Below are positions 1 to 8,848 of a stretch of 64,000 bases of DNA, one piece after another. The translations under genes and the position numbers were made by a program. Positions within the stretch are counted from its first letter, which is position 1, and the number at the start of each line of letters is the position of its first letter. Below the pieces are notes generated by a model that saw nothing but the letters and a program-made list of their open reading frames with translations, did not search any database and was not told the DNA's origin. The stretch comes from Planctomycetota bacterium (GTDB lineage: Bacteria > Planctomycetota > J058 > JAJDCP01): contig JAJDCP010000125.1 of NCBI GenBank assembly GCA_029260765.1, positions 19,475 to 83,474 on the forward strand. The letters are read 5' to 3'.

Positions 1-374
1 CAAAGGGGCACCCCATCCGGCCCCACAACGAGCCCTGAGAAGCCCGCGCTGCCGGGTTGTCCGTGGGTGCCTCCCGCTCGCTCAGAGCCGCTGCCCTGGG
101 GCGGAGCCGTCGTCCCGTAGAGCACGAGATCGCAGCTGCGTCGTTGGCCCTGGCCGCGCACCACCACGTCTGCCGTGCTGGGCCGGAACCCGGGTTTGTG
201 GGTAAAGACCTCGTAGTGGTTCCCGGCGGGAACGCGCAGAGAGTACGCTCCGCTGGCGCTCGTCCGAACCCGGTAGCTGGCTGGCACCGTATAGAGCAGC
301 ACTCCCGGGATGGGCCGATCATCGAGCGCGGAATAGACCTTTCCTTCGATGAACCCGTACGCGCCACCTGGCAT
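1..374 (-). CDS. Carboxypeptidase regulatory-like domain protein, partial (C-terminus beyond window)
   Basis: The frame opens at ATG 374-372 after a purine-rich GAAAGGAAG and stays open to the window edge (124 codons). Residues about 6-80 form one carboxypeptidase-regulatory-like beta-sandwich: it opens IEGKVYSALDDRPIPGVLLY, continues with a TSASGAYSLRVPAG turn, and ends in a strand reading RSCDLVL. A second repeat begins near residue 113 with GFSGLVVGPDGVPL. These domains are structural and decorate secreted or surface proteins. There is no signal peptide at this start, so the protein may be cytoplasmic, or an upstream start may be missing. The function of the whole protein cannot be judged from this piece. 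Confidence 0.7.
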   Translation of the reverse strand, partial: MPGGAYGFIEGKVYSALDDRPIPGVLLYTVPASYRVRTSASGAYSLRVPAGNHYEVFTHKPGFRPSTADVVVRGQGQRRSCDLVLYGTTAPPQGSGSERAGGTHGQPGSAGFSGLVVGPDGVPL

Positions 375-672
375 GCTTGCTTCCTTTCGCTGCTGTGTTC
401 CAATATCGCGAGGTCCGACCGAACTCGACCCTCGAGAGGTGTGTGCCGGAGCGAAGGCCTGGGAGGCGGAATTCTCTGAAAATTCTCTCACTGGTCCCTG
501 GCTTCCGTCGATCGCCAGGCTCAGAAGAAACGCAGCGCTGAGCGTGTTGCGACGATCGGGGTGGCGACAGGGGAGATCTCAGGGACCTTCCCTTGCGCGG
601 CGAAGTATGCAGACGTTTGGTAGCAGGTGTTACGGTCCAGCAGACAGCCTGGCAGGGGGACCCCAGGAGTTC
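375..672. other. Intergenic region, about 300 bp
   Basis: The interval lies between the start of the partial carboxypeptidase-like gene and the stop of the pirin gene, both on the minus strand. It should hold the promoter of the first gene and any terminator of the pirin gene. I see no convincing reading frame, hairpin with a T-run or repeat here. Confidence 0.4.
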
Positions 673-1368
673 TCAAGCCAGGTCGAACAGCATCACTTCC
701 GCCGGGCTCTCGGCCTCGATGCGCGCGCTCTGCTCGTCGCTCAGGGCCGCGCCGTCGCTCGTCTGCAGCGGTGTCCCGTTGACGCGCAGAGTGCCGCGCA
801 GAACCTGCAGCCAAGCGTGGCGGCCGGGGGCGAGAGCGTGGTCGAGCGTCGCGCCACGGTCGAGCCGCGACAGGTAGATGCGGGCATCCTGGTGGATACG
901 CAGCGACCCATCCGCGGCGTCTGGCGAGGCCACCAGCCGCAGGCGACCTGAGGTCTCATCCGTGAAGCTCTTCTGCTCGTAGCTCGGCGTGATGCCCCGC
1001 TCCCGAGGCAGCAGCCAGATCTGGTACAGGTGCAGAAGCTCACTGGAGGAGTGGTTGAATTCGCTGTGGACGATGCCCGTTCCGGCGGACATGCGTTGGA
1101 GTTCGCCGGCGCGGAGCACCTCGCCGTTGCCCATCGAGTCCTTGTGCTCGAGGGCGCCCGAGAGGATGTAGGTGACGATCTCCATGTCGCGGTGGGGGTG
1201 CATTCCGAAGCCCCTGCCGGGCTGGATGCGGTCCTCGTTCATGACCCGTAGAGCGCGGAAGCCCATCTGCTCGGGCTCGTAGTACTCGGCAAACGAGAAG
1301 GTGTGGCGGGCGTCCAACCAGCCGTGGTCGGCCTGGCCGCGTTCGTTGGCTATGCGTCGCTGCAGCAT
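673..1368 (-). CDS. Pirin family protein (YhaK/quercetinase-type bicupin)
   Basis: Pirins are metal-binding bicupins; some bacterial members show quercetin 2,3-dioxygenase activity, others bind regulators. The ATG at 1368 follows AGAGGAGG at good spacing, so I prefer it to the ATG 30 bases upstream; the product has 231 residues. The family metal site is complete: H57 and H59 in GMHPHRDME, and H101 and E103 in TGIVHSE. The N-terminal segment with WLDARHTFSF and the ALAPGRHAWLQVLRG of the second cupin are also typical. It is cytoplasmic with no signal peptide and appears to be transcribed alone. A second pirin at 21.8 kb lacks one of these ligands. The family is certain; the substrate is not. 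Confidence 0.92.
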   Translation of the reverse strand: MLQRRIANERGQADHGWLDARHTFSFAEYYEPEQMGFRALRVMNEDRIQPGRGFGMHPHRDMEIVTYILSGALEHKDSMGNGEVLRAGELQRMSAGTGIVHSEFNHSSSELLHLYQIWLLPRERGITPSYEQKSFTDETSGRLRLVASPDAADGSLRIHQDARIYLSRLDRGATLDHALAPGRHAWLQVLRGTLRVNGTPLQTSDGAALSDEQSARIEAESPAEVMLFDLA

Positions 1369-1551
1369 GTCGGGTCCTCCTCTGGCATGCGATTTCATAC
1401 TCAGGGAGTGTAGATGAGGCCGATTATGGCGATAATAGGTCTTTGTTGGGATTTATTGTGCCGTTCTTGGGATAATCGCTCAGCTTGGGGGGCATTTGCG
1501 CTTGAGCCCTGGGTTGGCGCTCGATGACGAAAGATCACCGGGACGAGCCTG

Positions 1552-3015
1552 CTACTCACCGAACCCGAAGTCGGTCGTCTGGGTGCGCAGCTCGAAACCT
1601 TCGGTGACCAGTCGGGTTTCCAGCACGAGTCCACCTGGCCGCAGCTCCGGAGCCAGGATCAGCAGATACGCCCAGCGCGCGCTGCCCAAACCGGAGTTCC
1701 AGTCGACGACCAGCTCGCACTCCTTGACGGGCACCGTCTGGCCGGCGAACTCCCGCTCGGAGTCGCGCTCCTCGTAGCCAACCGCGGTGACGCCGCCGTA
1801 GACAGACAGCTCGCTGAGCATCTGCTCGCCCTGCGTGCGGCGCAGGAAGCCTCCCCAGTCTTCGACGCGGGTCGCTTCGCCGCCGCGCAACACCGTCACC
1901 GAACAGAGTTGTTCGCCGTCCACAGCGGTCGTCCAAGAGAGCCCGTCCTGCTGCGCGCTCAGCTCGCCGCCCAGCCAGGTCGTCATCACAAACCGGTGCC
2001 AGCTCTCCGCCTGGTCCGCGTGGGCGGGCTGTAGAGCCTGCGCACCCTCAAGTCTGGGCCGCTCGGCAGGGGCGGCGATCTGCTGCTCGAGCTCGAGGCT
2101 GCCCAGGTCGGGCAACGGCTGGGGCGCGCCGTCCGCACCCGCGGGAGCGACGTACTGCCTGGCCTCGATCGTGGCGAGATGGACGCGGTCGCGCTCGGCG
2201 GCAGCGAGCCGGGAGCGCTGGACCTCCTGCAGCTTGAGCCCCGGATCGCGCGGCGTTCCCATGTTCTCGATGATCTCCATGTTGACCAGATGCGAGACGC
2301 GGGCCTGATCGGACTGCATCACCACGTTGGCCTGCCAGCGCTGCAGGTAGATCAAGGTCAGACGGTAGCCGGCGACAGTGGGGCTGGAGGTCGGACGGTT
2401 GGGCACGTCGACATGCGCCAGCTGGGTGGTTCCATCGTCCTTGCGCCCGATGTTGTGGGTGGTCATCATGGTGGCGTCGTGCTGCACGGCGGAGAGCTCC
2501 GCGCGCAGCCAGAGCAGCTCGTGCAGGTCGTGCGGGCTGAGCTGCATCGAGCCGTAGACCGCGGCGACCCGCGGATCTTGCCAGAGCTCGCGCGGGATGA
2601 CCTCGTGGAAGCTGAACGGGTCGGCGTAGCCAGCCGCTGCGGCAGCCTCCAGCCGGGCCATGCCGAGGTCGGTTTCGCCGAGGCACAGCAGGGCCGCCGC
2701 CTCACCGAACAGAGCCTCACAGCGGGCCCAGGCTGGATAGCCGTGGACCCGTGCACGCAGGTCCAGGGCACGGAACCAGCCCCGCGCCTCTTCGAAGTAG
2801 CCGGGGCCCATCATGCATTCCCACACCTTGACGACGCGCTCGATGAATTCGATCTGGCGCTCGAAGGCGTCGCAGTCGCCCGGGACCTTCGGGTCGAGCC
2901 AGACTGCGGGGGTGAACGGGGCTTCGGGGGCGGCAGGCGTTTCGGCGTCCTGTCCCAGGCAGAACGCCTGCAGCAGACAGACGCTGAGCAGAATCCAGTG
3001 ATGTGTGCGGGTCAT
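1552..3015 (-). CDS. Secreted protein of unknown function
   Basis: The 487-residue product starts at ATG 3015 behind GAGGAGAGG. Residues 1-21 form a signal peptide (hydrophobic ILLSVCLLQAFCLG) followed by an Ala/Pro-rich linker, so it is exported. Residues about 45-175 look alpha-helical and repeat-like (Ala/Leu-rich, with FGEAAALLCLGETDLGMARL resembling a TPR helix pair). The second half is mostly polar with predicted beta strands. No catalytic motif is visible. Mid-protein MTTHNIGRKDDGTTQLAHVD might be a loop but matches nothing I know. It stands alone, facing away from the PQQ-propeller gene and sharing a 393-bp intergenic region with it. Confidence 0.75.
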   Translation of the reverse strand: MTRTHHWILLSVCLLQAFCLGQDAETPAAPEAPFTPAVWLDPKVPGDCDAFERQIEFIERVVKVWECMMGPGYFEEARGWFRALDLRARVHGYPAWARCEALFGEAAALLCLGETDLGMARLEAAAAAGYADPFSFHEVIPRELWQDPRVAAVYGSMQLSPHDLHELLWLRAELSAVQHDATMMTTHNIGRKDDGTTQLAHVDVPNRPTSSPTVAGYRLTLIYLQRWQANVVMQSDQARVSHLVNMEIIENMGTPRDPGLKLQEVQRSRLAAAERDRVHLATIEARQYVAPAGADGAPQPLPDLGSLELEQQIAAPAERPRLEGAQALQPAHADQAESWHRFVMTTWLGGELSAQQDGLSWTTAVDGEQLCSVTVLRGGEATRVEDWGGFLRRTQGEQMLSELSVYGGVTAVGYEERDSEREFAGQTVPVKECELVVDWNSGLGSARWAYLLILAPELRPGGLVLETRLVTEGFELRTQTTDFGFGE

Positions 3016-3408
3016 GGCCTCTCCTCGCAGTACGGGGCTTGGTGGACGGTGTCTCGATCAGGCGTCTCTACTGCCAGTGTAGCCTGTGACCGGCGCTGTG
3101 GGGAACCGAAACCCTGCAGACCGGTTTCGCAGCGAGGCTGAAGTCCTGGCCCGCTTGCCTTCGATGGCTGCGCGGACCTTGCCCGCGGTGGGATCGTGGT
3201 TCTCGATGGCGTCTCTGTGGCTTCCTTCCTGCTCCCACAGCATGCTGCGGGCCCCAAGGCCGTAACAGCTGCGGCTGAGCGCCTGAGCCCCATTGGCCGC
3301 GCACCGCCCAGGGCCGGCAGCGCGCGCCCAGTGCGCCTCTGGGATCGACGTCGACAGCACAGCGCAGGCAAGCAATACTGGCGACGACGCCCTCTTGGAG
3401 GTGATGCG
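3016..3408. other. Divergent intergenic region between two secreted-protein genes
   Basis: It separates the minus-strand secreted protein from the plus-strand PQQ-propeller gene and must hold both promoters. Frames on both strands run through it, but their composition (Ser/Arg-rich, no domain) suggests they are high-GC shadows. GGAGG at 3397-3401 is the ribosome-binding site that fixes the start of the propeller gene at 3409. No clear -35/-10 pair was found by eye. Confidence 0.4.
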
Positions 3409-4689
3409 ATGGACAATTGCCGAGTCCCTGGCCGCACGCTGCAGCTCCGGCTGCTTTGCCTGTGCGCCGTCACGCTATGTCTTCCGGCCTGCGCCGACGA
3501 CTGGAGCCAGTTCCTCGGCCAGGCCCGCGACGGCCGTTCAGACGAGTCGGGACTGGCCCGGCAGTGGCCTGACGGGGGGCCGCGCGAACTGTGGAACGTC
3601 GGGGTGGGGCCTGGCTTCGGCGGCGCGAGCATCCGCGACGGCGAGGTCTTTCTGCTCGACCGGGCCGACGATGCCCAGGATGTGCTGCGCTGTTTCGATC
3701 TGGCCAGTGGCGCAGAGCTCTGGCGCTTCGAGAACGACGTGCCGGGCCGCCTGGACTACAACGGCTCCCGCTCGACGCCAACGGTGACCAAGCGCCACGT
3801 GTTCGCTCTCGGCCCGCTGGGCCATCTGTATTGCGTCGATCGGCGCAGCCACGAGCTGGTGTGGATGGTTGATCTGATGGCGACCTTCGGCAGCTCGCCG
3901 CCCCGCTGGGGTTTCGCGGCCTCCCCGTTGCTCTACGATGAGACGGTGATCGTCCCCTCCCTGGCGGACGAGGTCGGCCTGGTAGCCTTCGATGTGGACG
4001 ATGGGCGGCCGCTCTGGCAGAGCGGCAATGTCGGGGGCGAGAGCTACTGCTCACCGGCGATCCACCGCATCGGCAAGCGCGACGTCGCGATGTACCTGAG
4101 TCCCCAGGGTCTGTACGCCATCGACGCGCGCAATGGCAAGCAGCTGCTGCACTACGCGGGCTACCAGTGCTCGATCCCGATCACCGCTCCGACGGCGCTC
4201 GGCAAGGGCGCGTTCTTCCTGACCGGAGGCTACGAGACCGGCTCGGTGTTGATCCAGCTCAAGGCCAAAGGGCGCGGCCTGGCGATCACCGAGATTTTCC
4301 GGCTCGACCGCGACGGCGCGCAGATCCATCAGCCCATCCTGTTCGACGGCCACCTGTATGCCAACTTCAACGAAGGCGGACAGGGACGGGGGCCGGTGCC
4401 CGGCTTGACCTGCCTCAGCCTGGACGGGCGCGCCCGTTGGGCTGCCGAAGACAGCCCTTCGGTCGACCGCGGCAGCCTGATCCTGGTCGATGGCCTGCTG
4501 CTCAGCCTCTCCGGCCAGGATGGGGTGCTGCGCCTGCTCGAGGCAGATCCTGACGGCTACTCGGAGCTCGCCAGCGCCCGAGTCTTCGAGAACGGCGAGA
4601 ACGCCTGGGCGCCGATGGCGTTTGCCGACGGAAAGCTGCTGCTGCGCAGCCAGAGCGCCCTGAAGTGCCTGGACCTGATCGAGCCCTGA
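3409..4689 (+). CDS. PQQ-like beta-propeller repeat protein, secreted
   Basis: The product has 426 residues from ATG 3409, preceded by GGAGG; the frame is open further upstream but without an export signal. Residues about 10-25 are a hydrophobic signal segment ending LPACA, possibly a lipoprotein signal. The mature protein starts DDWSQFLGQARDGRSDES, the usual opening of Planctomycete BamB-like propellers. Blades follow with Trp/Gly repeat motifs such as ASGAELWRF, RSHELVWMV, DDGRPLWQSG and DARNGKQLL. Such proteins form eight-bladed propellers and serve as scaffolds or PQQ-type dehydrogenase relatives in the periplasm; no PQQ catalytic residue can be assigned here. The next gene on this strand begins about 200 bp downstream. 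Confidence 0.88.
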   Translation: MDNCRVPGRTLQLRLLCLCAVTLCLPACADDWSQFLGQARDGRSDESGLARQWPDGGPRELWNVGVGPGFGGASIRDGEVFLLDRADDAQDVLRCFDLASGAELWRFENDVPGRLDYNGSRSTPTVTKRHVFALGPLGHLYCVDRRSHELVWMVDLMATFGSSPPRWGFAASPLLYDETVIVPSLADEVGLVAFDVDDGRPLWQSGNVGGESYCSPAIHRIGKRDVAMYLSPQGLYAIDARNGKQLLHYAGYQCSIPITAPTALGKGAFFLTGGYETGSVLIQLKAKGRGLAITEIFRLDRDGAQIHQPILFDGHLYANFNEGGQGRGPVPGLTCLSLDGRARWAAEDSPSVDRGSLILVDGLLLSLSGQDGVLRLLEADPDGYSELASARVFENGENAWAPMAFADGKLLLRSQSALKCLDLIEP

Positions 4690-4896
4690 GCCGGATCTGC
4701 CAGGCCTGCCCCTCGGCGAGTTGTAGCGCGTCTCCCAAAAGCTCGTACTCGTCGGCGTGGAGCGTTGCTTTCATGCGGTCCGACGGCCGAGCCTACCGAC
4801 CACGCCCAGCGAAAAAAAAGAAAAAGCGAGCCACTCTCTCTTCCCGGCACAGGGGAATTGACCCGCTTCTGCAACTCCTCCATTGAAAGGTCGGCC

Positions 4897-5625
4897 ATGC
4901 ACAACATCTTGCCGGAGCTCGTTCTGGCAGCCAATACCCGAGACAACATCCTGGTCGTATTGCTGCTGATCGGCGGTGTCGCCGCCATCTTCGGGGTCTA
5001 TGCCTTTCAGGGGGCCTACTTCAAAAAGGCCGGAAGGGGTTGGGCGATGATGGCCAGCCGCCTCGGTCTCCGCTACCGAAACGACAGCGAGACAGGCACG
5101 GTCTTTGGCAAACTGCAGGGCTTCAAGGTCCAGGTCGAGCTGGAAGTGCACGGCTCCGGCCGGCATCGGAGCTATTTCACCCACGTCAGCCTGAGGCTTC
5201 CTCGCAGCCTGGGCCTCGAGCTGCACGTGCAACCACGCAACATCCTCGGGCGGCTTGGCAACCTCTTCGGCAAAGAGATCGCATTCAAGGACACGGAGTT
5301 CACGAAACATTACATCGTCGGCGCCCGCGAGCGGAAGGCGGCCAGGCAGCTGCTCGACGACGGCCTTCGCAAACTGCTCAGGGACTACGCACGCAGTTTC
5401 AAGGGCCTGGTCATCCAGGACCGTGAGCTCAGCTGGAAGACCCAGACCACCGTCACGGACACCAAGAAGCTCAGCTTGATCCTCAAGGCCCAGGTGCGCA
5501 TCGCAGGCCACCTCTTCCCCGAGAGCGTGGAAGCTGACGAGCAGCCGTCCTCCGCCTCCCGAGGCCGTTCCGCCAAGCGCCGGCGCCCCATAGGCAAGCG
5601 TGCTCTCCGCACGAGAGCACTATGA
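4897..5625 (+). CDS. Single-pass membrane-anchored protein, unknown
   Basis: I start the gene at ATG 4897 after GAAAGG; the upstream extension is Lys/Ser-rich and unlike a protein start. The 242-residue product has one transmembrane helix at about residues 18-38 (ILVVLLLIGGVAAIFGVYAF). A soluble domain follows, with RLGLRYRNDSETGTVFGKLQGFKVQVELE and many beta strands, then a Lys/Arg-rich tail that probably ends disordered. The layout resembles Planctomycete membrane proteins that carry a DUF3137-like beta-rich module, but I cannot confirm that family. It lies 93 bp before a zinc-ribbon membrane protein on the same strand, so the two may be co-transcribed. Confidence 0.7.
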   Translation: MHNILPELVLAANTRDNILVVLLLIGGVAAIFGVYAFQGAYFKKAGRGWAMMASRLGLRYRNDSETGTVFGKLQGFKVQVELEVHGSGRHRSYFTHVSLRLPRSLGLELHVQPRNILGRLGNLFGKEIAFKDTEFTKHYIVGARERKAARQLLDDGLRKLLRDYARSFKGLVIQDRELSWKTQTTVTDTKKLSLILKAQVRIAGHLFPESVEADEQPSSASRGRSAKRRRPIGKRALRTRAL

Positions 5626-5718
5626 CAGATGACGGGGACATGCAACCGTTCGGACTGTCTCAGCAGGACCCCGCCCATCGCGCCCTGTCCCCCTCAATGC
5701 GCAACGGAGGATCCAGCT

Positions 5719-6489
5719 ATGCTCACTGAAGAAGAACGCAAGATCGTGACCTGCGACTGCGGCAAACGGCTGCGCTACCCGGCCAGGCTCGAGGGCAAGC
5801 GCAGGCGCTGCAAGGCTTGTGGTGACTGGCTCGTACTCAGCACGCAGGAGGCCGACGAGGCGCAGCCGCCGCGTCGAACCGCTCGGCGGATCCGGCGGCG
5901 GCGTGCGCTTCCCCAACGCGGCGGGTTCCTGGCGGGTCTGGGGCGCGCGTTTGTGCAGAGGCTGGTCGTAACCGGAGCGATCCTGGCCGTCGTCACGGTG
6001 GTGGTCGGGCTCCAACACCTGGCCAGCCCGGAGCCGAAGACACCGCCGCCAGGGACCTGGCGTATGCCAGCCTATGGCCTGTCTCTAGAGCATCCTGCCG
6101 GCTGGGTGGAAGAGATCGAAGAGGGCCAGCACTTCCTGTTGCACAAACCCAGTGACAACGAGGCCCAGCTGGCCATCTTCGACGAATTCCTGCCCGACCT
6201 GGTGCTGCAGGATTTGCTGATCGATGCCTGGCAGCCGCTGCACAAAGCGGGCTTCTACCTCGAATCCAGCTGCGTCGACCAGATCGATGGCGTCGAGGTT
6301 CTGCACTTCGAGTACCGGGGCAAGGGGCACATCACATCCAACTTCGCCAACGTCGAGTACCGCTACCACGAGCTCGTGTACCTCCGTGGTGATCGGCTCG
6401 TCACGCTCAACGCCAGCGCGCCGAAGGCGAAGTGGGCCCAGTGGAAGCCGAAGATCGACAAGATCCTGCGCAGCGTGCGCCTGCGGTAG
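5719..6489 (+). CDS. Zinc-ribbon, transmembrane, PsbP/DcrB-like protein
   Basis: ATG 5719 follows ACGGAGG; the product has 256 residues. The first 40 residues form a zinc ribbon with paired cysteines in CDCGKRLRYP and RRRCKACGDWL, a module widespread in Planctomycetota. An Arg-rich linker (RRTARRIRRRR) leads to one transmembrane helix at about 76-98. The outer domain opens MPAYGLSLEHPAGWVEEIEE, a PsbP/DcrB-like start in which a short alpha/beta domain follows a GW turn, and it ends KIDKILRSVRL like other members. The inferred topology is a cytoplasmic zinc ribbon and an exported C-terminus. The role is unknown; DcrB-like domains are generally lipid- or envelope-associated. Confidence 0.82.
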   Translation: MLTEEERKIVTCDCGKRLRYPARLEGKRRRCKACGDWLVLSTQEADEAQPPRRTARRIRRRRALPQRGGFLAGLGRAFVQRLVVTGAILAVVTVVVGLQHLASPEPKTPPPGTWRMPAYGLSLEHPAGWVEEIEEGQHFLLHKPSDNEAQLAIFDEFLPDLVLQDLLIDAWQPLHKAGFYLESSCVDQIDGVEVLHFEYRGKGHITSNFANVEYRYHELVYLRGDRLVTLNASAPKAKWAQWKPKIDKILRSVRLR

Positions 6490-6806
6490 GGAATCCTCAG
6501 CAAACACCTGCCGGTAGAGCCCGGACCATGGTCGGGCGCCAGCTCCAACTCCGGCGCGGAGCGTTGCACAGCAGCAGCCACCACAACAGAAAGGCAGAGC
6601 TGGCAAAGCGCAGGAGCCTGGGCAGGAGACCGCTGCGGTCGAGCAGCACGCCGTCACCGGGGAAGCCGCTCCAGCCGAACAGGGCGGGCCGGCGCTGCAG
6701 CGGGGCTCACGGTAAGGAGGCTGGGCTGGAGGTCTTCGCTGGGCGCGACCTGGCCGGCGGTTTCCAGTCCGACGGCTCGGCGCGGAACGCCGAACACGCG
6801 TCCCGT
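6490..6806. other. Convergent intergenic region with a short hairpin
   Basis: Between the zinc-ribbon gene and the SDR gene, which converge. A compact hairpin at 6519-6537 (GCCCG-G-ACC, loop AT, GGT-CGGGC, with one bulged G) could end transcription, although no T-run follows. A minus-strand frame at 6497-6649 would encode about 50 residues with one hydrophobic stretch but has no Shine-Dalgarno, so I do not annotate it as a gene. Confidence 0.35.
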
Positions 6807-7520
6807 TCAGAAGCTCTCGCAATGCGGGCGCAGGTCCAGCTCGAGAGTCCAGCAGTCGCGGGGCTGGCGCGCCAGCTGCCAATACTGGCCGGCGATCGCA
6901 TCGGGCTGCAGCAGAGTCGTCGCGTCGCGCTGGGGCTGGCTGAGGCGCAGGCGCGGCGTGTCGATCTGGCCGTCGATGACCACGTGAGCGACGTGGATGC
7001 CCGCCGGCCCCAACTCACGCGCCAACGACTGCGCCATACCGCGTACTGCGAACTTGGCAGCGCTGAAGTCGACAGCGCCGCCACGGCCGCGCACCGCCGA
7101 CGTAGCCCCCGTGAACAGCAGCGTGCCACGCCCCGCGCGCAGCATGTCCGGCACCGCCTGCTGCGCGCACAGAAAACTGCCGAGCGCGCAGACCCGCCAG
7201 GCGCGCTCAAAGTCCGCCGCACTCAGGTCGAGCAGTCCCTGCCAGCGTGCCGCGCTGGCGTGGTTGATCAGAATCCCGACCGGCCCGAAGAGCTCGCGCA
7301 GCGAGGCGAAGGCTGCCACTACCTGGTCGGGCTCAGCGATGTCGGTCGCGATGCCCCGAGCCTGGTGCCCGGCCGCGCAGAGCTCCCCTTCGAGGCGGGC
7401 CAGGCGCTCACCTGAACGGGCCAGCAACCCCACGCTGCAGCCCTCCGCGGCGAAACGTCGCGCCAGCGCTGCCCCCAGACCCGGTCCTACCCCCGTGATG
7501 ACCGCGAGCGTCCTGTCCAT
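6807..7520 (-). CDS. Short-chain dehydrogenase/reductase family protein with Phe at the catalytic Tyr position
   Basis: The product has 237 residues from the second of two adjacent ATGs, which sits 6 nt after AGGAGG. The Rossmann nucleotide motif TGVGPGLG lies at residues 9-16, and SDR landmarks follow: TDIAEPDQV, NHASA in place of the usual NNAG, Ser141 in TGATSA, and the FSAAK segment. In classical SDRs the last motif is Tyr-x3-Lys; here it is F152-x3-K156, so the proton donor is absent. The C-terminal GIHVAHVVIDGQID matches a recognisable SDR subgroup, in which Phe at this site is, from memory, common. The fold is certain; enzymatic activity is not. Confidence 0.9.
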   Translation of the reverse strand: MDRTLAVITGVGPGLGAALARRFAAEGCSVGLLARSGERLARLEGELCAAGHQARGIATDIAEPDQVVAAFASLRELFGPVGILINHASAARWQGLLDLSAADFERAWRVCALGSFLCAQQAVPDMLRAGRGTLLFTGATSAVRGRGGAVDFSAAKFAVRGMAQSLARELGPAGIHVAHVVIDGQIDTPRLRLSQPQRDATTLLQPDAIAGQYWQLARQPRDCWTLELDLRPHCESF

Positions 7521-7633
7521 CATGATCCTCCTGCTCTGCCAAGCCGGACTCTCCAGCGTTGCCCACGGGAACCGGCCGCCCAGGGTGAGCACACCAACGC
7601 ACCCGGCAGAGGACTGTCACGCCGCCCGGCAGG

Positions 7634-8662
7634 CTACTTCTGGAGATACAGCCACACCTGGCCGGTCGATGTCCCGTCGATCGTCACCGTATCTCCGACC
7701 AGCACATCGAGCTTGCCGTCGCCGTTGACATCCTCGACGTGGATGCGTGTGGAGCCCGCCGGACCCGCCGCGGGCGTCGGCGCGATGAGTGTCTGGAACG
7801 CGGCGAGCTGCGCGGGGATCGCTTTGCCCAGGTCCGCGTCATCCGCACCGTCCAGGGCCTGGTTCTCGGCCCATTGGATCTCGCCCGTGTGGCTGGTAGC
7901 GAGCAGATCGAGGTCGCCGTCGCCGTCCCAGTCGACCACGAAGGGGTCGCTGTGCGCGCCCGCGGTCCGCATCACCGCGCCGTCCGCGCTGGTCAGCGCG
8001 GTGGGCCGGGGCAGGAAGCTGCCGGCCCCCTCTCCACTGAAAACGAAGAACGTGCCTTTGAAGTTGCCGACGACCAGGTCGAGGTCGGCGTCCCCATCCC
8101 AGTCTACGGCGAAGGGGCGGGTGCAGATGTTCTCGGTCAGTTGCTGGGCGCGGTCGGTGAGCTCGTGGTGCACCATCAACAGCTCGCCGTCGGTCCCCGT
8201 CAGAGCCTCTGCTGCAGCGAAGCTGCCGTCTTCTTGTCCACGCAGGACATGGAACAGCCCGACCATGACCTCATGGCCAGAGACCGAGTAGCAGCCGGAG
8301 AGAATGTCGGGGCGGCCGTCAGCGTCTACGTCCACAAACTGTGGCGTGGAGCTGGTGCATCACCAGACACCCGGGACGCTGGCGGGCTCGCCGCCTGCCT
8401 CCAGCCAGCGCTGGGCTTCGAAGTCGAAGCCGCCGTCGGATTTTCCCCGGTACAAGCTGATCTTGCCGTCCCGGAACTGTCCGACCAGCAGGTCTTTCAC
8501 GCCGTCGCCATCGATGTCCGCAAGGCATGGGGCGGCGTATCCCGGGCTCTCCACCCGGATCGGCTGCCCTTCGGCAGTGACGAGCACCGGGTCCTCGAAA
8601 CCGTCGCCGAAACAGGGGCCGAGCATGCCGAGAAACAGACCGGTCATGAGCAGTCGTCGCAC
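7634..8662 (-). CDS. Secreted FG-GAP/VCBS repeat protein with an in-frame TGA (possible selenoprotein)
   Basis: GTG 8662 follows GGAGG at 6 nt. The first 99 codons encode a signal peptide and an FG-GAP blade (LADIDGDGVKDLLVGQF), then reach TGA at 8362-8360. The same frame continues without another stop for 241 codons and carries further blades: FVDVDADGRPDILSG, FAVDWDGDADLDLVVGN, FVVDWDGDGDLDLLA and HVEDVNGDGKLDVLVGD. These are calcium-binding propeller motifs of secreted proteins. The junction reads VPGVW-TGA-CTSSTPQFVD. Readthrough would give a 342-residue protein. The TGA is followed by a hairpin that fits bacterial SECIS geometry, so selenocysteine insertion is possible. Otherwise this is a recent nonsense mutation or a sequencing error. 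Confidence 0.75.
8328..8347 (-). promoter_or_regulatory. SECIS-like hairpin downstream of the in-frame TGA
   Basis: On the coding strand, ACG-CCACA pairs with TGTGG-(bulged A)-CGT: 8 bp with a 3-nt apical loop GTT. The loop starts 20 nt after TGA 8362-8360. Published rules for bacterial SECIS elements ask for a loop 16-37 nt from the UGA, a stem of 4-16 bp and a G in the first loop positions; this hairpin meets all three. The E. coli SelB site also needs a bulged U, which is absent here. Short hairpins are common in GC-rich DNA, so this is suggestive only. Confidence 0.4.
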
Positions 8663-8848
8663 AGGTGGCCTCCAGGTAAGGTGTTCTGTGCATCGTAGCA
8701 GCTCGCTGCCACAGAGGCCAGCTCGCTGCGGCGCTCGGGCGGCACAGCCTCCGGCCGGCCCGTGCTTCTCAATACACGACAGGAAGCAGGATCAGTTTGT
8801 CCGAAGGCGCGCAACGCCCACACAACCGCCGATCCAGCCCCCCAACCA

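Noticed and set aside
6497..6649. A minus-strand frame of 50 residues with one hydrophobic helix after the SDR gene
   Set aside because: No Shine-Dalgarno and no recognised family; could be the tail of an old gene.
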